Shown here piece by piece: positions 14,887 through 19,380 of a stretch of DNA of 19,380 bases. The first letter of the stretch is position 1; each line of letters starts with the position of its first letter. The notes under the pieces are model-generated. The model saw only the letters and a program-made list of their open reading frames with translations. It ran no database searches and was not told the origin of the DNA. The position numbers and the translations under genes were made by a program. This DNA comes from Euryarchaeota archaeon SCGC AAA252-I15 (GTDB taxonomy: Archaea > Altiarchaeota > Altiarchaeia > IMC4 > SCGC-AAA252-I15). The stretch is from NCBI GenBank assembly GCA_000402775.1, contig AQSC01000033.1, positions 1 through 19,380 on the forward strand. Reading direction: 5' to 3'.

Positions 14887-15888
14887 TCATGTTTCTGGGT
14901 TTTCTTTCCAGTAGTCTTCGATAATGATATAGTCAATCAATTTCAACATCAATTCTTTTGATTCACTATCTTGAACACCAGCAATTTCTTCTCTTGCTTT
15001 GTTTGCATATTCTACAGCCTTGTTAATCGCGTAACTAATAGAACCATTTTCCATAAGCATTTGTATTACTTCATCAAGCTCTTTTTCGGAACAATCTCTT
15101 TTGTTGAGTACAGTACGTAGTTTCTTCTTTTCATCCAATGAACTATTGGAATGTATCTTTAGAACCATGAGAGTCAGTTTCCCTTGACGTAAATCCGAAC
15201 CCCTTCTTTTGCCATCTTTATCCTCCATTACCAGGTTATTGACATCGTTTATGATTTGAAATGCTATTCCAAAATTTTTCCCGAATCTTGAAAGACATTC
15301 TACTTCCTCTTTTGTTCCACCACCCACGATACCGCCAATCCTACAAGCGCTCTCTATTAAATATGCCGTCTTCTCACATACCATGTCAAAGTACTCATTT
15401 TCATCTACATCTCCCCTCACATTCAGGATAAGGTCCTTGATTTCACCTTCACAGAGTTTGTTCACTGTATCAGATAGAACTTCATAACACCTTAGAATCG
15501 TTTTTGGTGAGTCATGAAACTCGGGTTTATCTAAAGCATTTAATGAAAGCCCGCTTACAATATCCCCTAAGATTATGGCATTTTTTCGGCCATACCGTTT
15601 ATGGACTGTGATCCTTCCACGTCGTTGTTCATCTTCGTCAATGATGTCGTCGTGAACAAGCGTGAATTTGTGCATAACCTCGATAGATGTTGCCGCCGGA
15701 ATGGATTTTCTCCAGTTCCCACCTACGGCTTCACAAGACAGAAAAACCATTGTTGGTCTAAGTCTTCGGCCACCTGTTACACAGTATCTAATCATTGAAT
15801 TTAGGTTATCATCCTCAAATCTAATCTCATCCAAATTTTTTACCACTTCATTTACTTTATCTTTCATGTACTGTTCAAGTTCTTTCAT
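14887..15888 (-). CDS. Polyprenyl synthase family protein 1 (trans-prenyltransferase)
   Basis: The protein has 333 residues, the usual length for the family. It would condense allylic and isopentenyl diphosphates. The IPP-binding motif GGRRLRP is at 39-45, the first Asp-rich motif DDIID at 80-84 and the paired arginines at 89-90. The second Asp-rich motif is altered to NDVNN at 214-218, followed by the expected GSDLRQGKLTL. The residue five before the first motif is Phe75, as in short-chain (C15-C20) enzymes. It is the most complete of the three paralogues. The start is one base after the stop of synthase 2, with TTGGAG upstream, so they are coupled. Product and activity are uncertain because of the altered motif. 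Confidence 0.82.
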   Translation of the reverse strand: MKELEQYMKDKVNEVVKNLDEIRFEDDNLNSMIRYCVTGGRRLRPTMVFLSCEAVGGNWRKSIPAATSIEVMHKFTLVHDDIIDEDEQRRGRITVHKRYGRKNAIILGDIVSGLSLNALDKPEFHDSPKTILRCYEVLSDTVNKLCEGEIKDLILNVRGDVDENEYFDMVCEKTAYLIESACRIGGIVGGGTKEEVECLSRFGKNFGIAFQIINDVNNLVMEDKDGKRRGSDLRQGKLTLMVLKIHSNSSLDEKKKLRTVLNKRDCSEKELDEVIQMLMENGSISYAINKAVEYANKAREEIAGVQDSESKELMLKLIDYIIIEDYWKENPET

Positions 15889-15889
15889 A

Positions 15890-16885
15890 TTAACTCCAAT
15901 ACCACTTGTGTATGTTGCGATCAGTCATTGACACCAAAAAATCCTTGACCTTAGATTCACGTAAAGGCTGCAGTGATTTTCTAGCTTTTGAAAGGAGGCT
16001 CTCGACCATATCCTCGGCGTACTCTATCGATTTGTTCTCTCTGAGGATTTTAGTGAGTTTAAGAATATCCGCTCTATTGCGATCCTCCTTTTTCAGCATC
16101 CTCATCATCTCTTGTTTGGCTTCTTCATTTGAATTACAGCAGTTGATTAGCGGTATCGAACATTTTCCTTGGTATATGTCTGTGCCCTGTTTTAGCCCCA
16201 TCTTTTTTTCATGACCTAGTATGCTATTCAGGTCGTTTTGGATTTGAAAGCCCACCGCGATATTCTTTGCATAAGATGAAAGCGCCTTGATTTCTTTTTC
16301 TGTTCCTCCTCCAAGCTTTGTGCCAATCATCGCTGATGTTTCTATCAAAACACCCGTTTTAAGATAAAGCATCCTCAGAAATTCTTTCTCAGATGGTAGA
16401 TTACCTCCTTCGAATGAGAGATCCAAGTATTGTCCAACATAAATGTTTTTATAGGCTTCAGCTATCTTGTCATAGCAAAAGCCTACTTCATCCGGATTAA
16501 AATTTTTATTTAGGTTTTTCAGAAAATCAAGGGCTTTTCCATACAATAGATCACCAAAAACAAGAGCTAGTTCTCCTTCATAAACTATGTGGAATGTTTT
16601 ATTCCCCCGCCTTATTTCGCTTTCATCTATGATGTCATCGTGGACAAGAGTTGCCTTATGTATAAGTTCGATTGACGCTGCTACGGGCAGGAGTTTCTCT
16701 GAGTCACCACCTACCACCCTGCAGGATAGAAGTAGTAGCACTCCTCGGAGTCTTCTTCCGGTTGCGATTACATGAGAATACATTTCATTGATTTTTGGGT
16801 GAGAAAACCGACCCCCCTCTAGGAGAGTGCTAACTTTTTTAGCCTCTTCCTGGAGGAACTCTTGAGGTGATGGAATTGGATTCAT
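15890..16885 (-). CDS. Polyprenyl synthase family protein 2
   Basis: The protein has 331 residues. TGRRLRG at 42-48 is the IPP-binding motif, DDIID at 83-87 the first Asp-rich motif and RR at 92-93 the following arginines. The second motif is NDLNS at 207-211, followed by GHE and GTDIYQGK. Position minus five before the first motif is Ala78, which in canonical enzymes removes the block to longer chains. The start lies inside the end of the V4R gene, a 47-base overlap; it is supported because it places the RRLR motif at nearly the same distance from the start as in synthase 1 and no later start does. Confidence 0.8.
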   Translation of the reverse strand: MNPIPSPQEFLQEEAKKVSTLLEGGRFSHPKINEMYSHVIATGRRLRGVLLLLSCRVVGGDSEKLLPVAASIELIHKATLVHDDIIDESEIRRGNKTFHIVYEGELALVFGDLLYGKALDFLKNLNKNFNPDEVGFCYDKIAEAYKNIYVGQYLDLSFEGGNLPSEKEFLRMLYLKTGVLIETSAMIGTKLGGGTEKEIKALSSYAKNIAVGFQIQNDLNSILGHEKKMGLKQGTDIYQGKCSIPLINCCNSNEEAKQEMMRMLKKEDRNRADILKLTKILRENKSIEYAEDMVESLLSKARKSLQPLRESKVKDFLVSMTDRNIHKWYWS

Positions 16886-17474
16886 CCTTTAGGTGCATCC
16901 CGAGTTGTATGCGAAAGTTTTTATTCCCGCTATTAACTAATTCTTCACGAGGCTTAATTAAAAACTCACAGTATTGGTCTCCTTTAGCTAAACACATTGT
17001 TTCAACTACCTCAATGTCGTCTCTTTTTGAGGCCACTGTCACTATTCCAGCGAGTACGCCCCGGGTTGCACTACAAACAGGATGCTCTGATACCCCAATG
17101 AGTTTCTTGTACATTGTGGCAATAGCACTATCTTCAATCTGTAAGTTCGCATCTCCTTTTAGAATCTCAGATGATTCAAATGATGGTTTACCCCAACCAC
17201 ACAAATCCAGTAGATTCATACATGATTTTATGAACTTGTCCTCAGTCATGTCCTTCTGGTTCATAAGCTTTCTGTAAATACCTTCAACATACGTTTTTTT
17301 CATCATATCGTACTGAAAACAAGACTCCTTCCAGAAGTCTTCTGTATTTTTGAGGAGATACGGAAAAAGTGCTGAAACAGTCAATTGCATGGGATGACCA
17401 TAGATAGTTATCTCTCCTTCCTTAAAGATAATTTGCCTCCATAATAATCCTTTAATTAGTTGTGTTGTTTTCAT
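16839..17474 (-). CDS. V4R-domain protein 2
   Basis: The protein has 211 residues. The C-terminal half carries the V4R pattern: EHPVCSATRGVLAG, then ETMCLAKGDQYCEFLIKP, with three cysteines. V4R is a small-molecule-binding fold linked to hydrocarbon ligands in several families. The N-terminal half (GEITIYGHPMQL, DFWKES) is clearly paralogous to the other V4R protein here, including LCGWGKPSFE against LAGWGSVSFE. No DNA-binding domain or membrane segment, so it is probably a cytosolic sensor or binding subunit. It overlaps the upstream synthase 3 by 23 bases and the downstream synthase 2 by 47 bases, which implies tightly coupled translation. Confidence 0.8.
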   Translation of the reverse strand: MKTTQLIKGLLWRQIIFKEGEITIYGHPMQLTVSALFPYLLKNTEDFWKESCFQYDMMKKTYVEGIYRKLMNQKDMTEDKFIKSCMNLLDLCGWGKPSFESSEILKGDANLQIEDSAIATMYKKLIGVSEHPVCSATRGVLAGIVTVASKRDDIEVVETMCLAKGDQYCEFLIKPREELVNSGNKNFRIQLGMHLKDESNSITSRVPPGRG

Positions 17475-18468
17475 TTAACAAATTTGACATGGATATTGTT
17501 AGATGCTCTAAATCTTTTTTTATCTTAGATTTTGGAAAAAGAGAGATATTCTTTCTCGCTTTTTTTAGATTTGAGATAATCAAATTTTTTGCATAAGTAA
17601 GAGATCCAAGTTCTATTATTTTTTTTATGACAAAATTTGTATCAGCATTAGATATTCTTCTCTTTTTTAAAATTTTTAGTAACTTTTCTCTATCTCTATT
17701 TTTTGCATTTTCTATGGCATATACAAGCAATAGATTAATTTTTTTATTGAGAATGTCCACCCCCCTTATCTTGCTTGCTTTTTTGGAACCAAAGATTCCC
17801 TCTATGTGGTTATAGACAAATAATGCAATGCCTAAATGTTTACCGTAATTTGCTAGTGATTCCACTTCCGCATCTTTGCCTCCACCAACAATAGCCCCCA
17901 TTTTCATGCCTAGCTCAGTTATTGGGGGGGTTAGCAATTCAATTAATTCTAGGCATTCATCCTTTGATATTATGTAATCGACTTGGTATAACTCCTCTTT
18001 TATAGCGCCCATGCATAATCGAGTATACATCTCAGATAGAAGCAGGCTACATTGGGTCCTAACATCTTCAGTGTAGTTCTTGTCATTTAATATCATTAAA
18101 AATGCTTGTGCGCATAGGAAATCACCAACAAATACTGCATTACCTTCTCCATACTTTGACCATATAGTTTCTCTACCGTATCGAATACTATCACCATCAA
18201 CTAAATCATCATGCACAAGTGTAGACCTATTTAATAGTTCTATTGCAGCAGCAGCGGGTAATACATCATTTTCGTGTCCACCTACCGCCTCACAACCCAA
18301 AATAACTAGGCCAGCTCTTAGGAACAAATCATCCGAAATTGCATAATCACATAACTCTCTAACTTTAGGGTTAACAAATTTGAGAGAATTCAAGCGTTCT
18401 TCCACACTTTTTTTTAACACAGGTATTACACACTTGCCCTTTATTTCAAGTAATTCTATGTTCTTCAT
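17452..18468 (-). CDS. Polyprenyl synthase family protein 3, divergent
   Basis: The protein has 338 residues from the ATG at 18468; an in-frame TTG at 18480 with AAAGG six bases before it is an alternative start. The first Asp-rich motif DDLVD is kept at 87-91. The usual IPP-binding GGRRLRP is replaced by a segment reading DDLFLRAG, the arginine pair after the first motif is reduced to IRYG, and the second motif is NHIEG at 220-224. LGCEAVGG and IVGGG segments show it is still the same fold. With three binding sites changed it may be an inactive or regulatory partner of the other two synthases. Its composition is markedly AT-rich. Confidence 0.75.
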   Translation of the reverse strand: MKNIELLEIKGKCVIPVLKKSVEERLNSLKFVNPKVRELCDYAISDDLFLRAGLVILGCEAVGGHENDVLPAAAAIELLNRSTLVHDDLVDGDSIRYGRETIWSKYGEGNAVFVGDFLCAQAFLMILNDKNYTEDVRTQCSLLLSEMYTRLCMGAIKEELYQVDYIISKDECLELIELLTPPITELGMKMGAIVGGGKDAEVESLANYGKHLGIALFVYNHIEGIFGSKKASKIRGVDILNKKINLLLVYAIENAKNRDREKLLKILKKRRISNADTNFVIKKIIELGSLTYAKNLIISNLKKARKNISLFPKSKIKKDLEHLTISMSNLLNENNTTN

Positions 18469-18489
18469 TGCTAAAGCCAATCCAAACCT

Positions 18490-19065
18490 TTATCCCTCTA
18501 ACTGTTTCAAAAGTGACTTGTCTTCAAATTCTCTAAATTCATCTTTTGGGCGTACTATCATCTCACAATGGGGGTGCCCTTGAGCCAAACATTTAATTTC
18601 TATAGCATCTAAATTCCCATCTATTATTGTACTTGCCCCTCCAGCGATACCCCCTCGATTTAGGTGGCAAATTGGATGGTTTGTTTTTCCAAACATTTGT
18701 ATATAAGCCGTCGCTATTGGTGAATTCAGTATTTTTACCTTGGCTCTTCCTTTTTTAATCTGTGTGGCTTCGAAGGATACACTGCCCCAACCAGCGAGAT
18801 TATGGTATCTAGTTGCCCATTTCACGAGTTCATCGCCCTTTATCTCCTTGATTTTTTTTACAGGCTCGAACCAAGCTTCCATATTAGCTTCTTTCATACT
18901 TTTGTATTGTAGGTGTGCTTCTTTCCAGAAGTCGTCTGCGTGCTTGAGCCGGTAAGCAAAGAATGCTGGATCAACTAGTTGCATTCTCTGGCTGAAGAAG
19001 GCTATTTTACCTTCCCCGAACTCCAGTTCCCTAGCTATCATTAGCTGTTTAACTAAATCAAACAT
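18490..19065 (-). CDS. V4R-domain protein 1
   Basis: The protein has 191 residues. V4R signature in the C-terminal half: NHPICHLNRGGIAGG, then EIKCLAQGHPHCEMIVRP. The N-terminal half starts with GEGKIAFFSQRMQLV and DFWKEAHLQY. It lacks any DNA-binding or membrane part. It follows the KaiC-like gene by 31 bases and precedes synthase 3 by 9-21 bases. No ribosome binding site is visible before the ATG at 19065. The likely role is a cytosolic ligand-binding partner of the KaiC-like ATPase or of the prenyl synthases. Confidence 0.8.
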   Translation of the reverse strand: MFDLVKQLMIARELEFGEGKIAFFSQRMQLVDPAFFAYRLKHADDFWKEAHLQYKSMKEANMEAWFEPVKKIKEIKGDELVKWATRYHNLAGWGSVSFEATQIKKGRAKVKILNSPIATAYIQMFGKTNHPICHLNRGGIAGGASTIIDGNLDAIEIKCLAQGHPHCEMIVRPKDEFREFEDKSLLKQLEG

Positions 19066-19096
19066 TCTGGTGTTTATGAGAGAGGATGAGTTGAGA

Positions 19097-19380
19097 CTAT
19101 GCTTCGAATGCTTTTTCGGCTGGCTTCACTATTATTCCTTTTCCTTTCACTATTTCAATGGGGTGTGGATCCTCTGAGTGTTTGGTGTCACGCATCTTCC
19201 GTATTATGAGAGTCCTCTTGTCTGCAACTCCAACCGGCATGTAGTTGAGGATGAACACTCCGTCTGCTTCGTATTCTGCTATCCCGTTTTTTGTGATTGT
19301 GTTTCCTGACTCGTCTGCTTCTCCGATTAGGATTAAGGTCACATTTAGTCCTTCGAGCTTCTTTTTTAACTCAAGTGTGA
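19097..19380 (-). CDS. KaiC-like ATPase, C-terminal part (runs off right edge)
   Basis: About 94 codons of an open frame are visible, continuing past the right edge (TLELKKKLEG, then LILIGEAD). The segment EYEADGVFILNY, followed by LIIRKMRDTKHSEDPHPIEI, is the typical end of a KaiC-like domain and parallels YECDGVILLKK in the KaiC-like protein at 14086-14832. The apparent GTG start at 19342 is internal. The Walker motifs lie outside the window. It heads the V4R/prenyl-synthase row. Confidence 0.75.
   Translation of the reverse strand, partial: TLELKKKLEGLNVTLILIGEADESGNTITKNGIAEYEADGVFILNYMPVGVADKRTLIIRKMRDTKHSEDPHPIEIVKGKGIIVKPAEKAFEA

Overview
The window looks archaeal. It has KaiC/RadA-like ATPases, V4R-domain proteins, an AbrB-like hairpin protein, an Lrp/AsnC-type regulator with a TATA-like box close to its start codon, GAGGTGA ribosome binding sites that often contain the preceding stop codon, Thr/Ser-rich surface linkers and several short trans-prenyl synthases. 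A DPANN- or Altiarchaeota-like lineage is a guess; nothing here fixes the taxon.

Layout. (1) Bases 1-3621, minus strand: a type I phosphodiesterase, a lamin-tail-domain surface protein with a long Thr/Ser linker, and the first 38 codons of a fibre-like surface protein that runs off the left edge. (2) 3637-5790, plus strand: two fibre-like surface proteins. The first has lost its start, and the second carries a Cys-rich insertion. (3) 5878-13184, plus strand: a 44-residue ORF, a 2174-residue secreted Rhs/YD-repeat protein of the polymorphic-toxin type with SpvB-like and FG-GAP/VCBS-like parts, and a six-helix membrane protein directly behind its variable tip, a candidate immunity protein. (4) 13190-14832: a small regulatory cluster made of a 41-residue ORF, an AbrB-like protein, an Lrp-like regulator and a KaiC-like ATPase. 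(5) 14887-19380, minus strand: a tight gene row, KaiC-like (partial), V4R, polyprenyl synthase, V4R, polyprenyl synthase, polyprenyl synthase.

A perfect 95-bp inverted repeat joins regions 1 and 2 (1-95 against 3629-3723). At the inner edge of the right copy two head-to-head genes are both cut: the phosphodiesterase lacks most of its signal peptide and the fibre gene lacks its first nine codons and its ribosome binding site, which lie next to the left copy. Rejoining the pieces gives a single plus-strand operon: phosphodiesterase, LTD protein, fibre A, fibre B, 44-aa ORF, Rhs protein, membrane protein. The repeat is either a real inversion boundary or, more likely in my view, an assembly or amplification chimera, because it ends exactly at base 1 of the window. 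Regions 1-3 would then be one surface/conflict locus.

The most novel-looking part is region 5: V4R (hydrocarbon-binding fold) and prenyl-synthase genes alternate and overlap behind a KaiC-like ATPase. All three synthases keep the first Asp-rich motif but have a degenerate second one. This suggests an isoprenoid-making or isoprenoid-sensing system, but the function is inferred.
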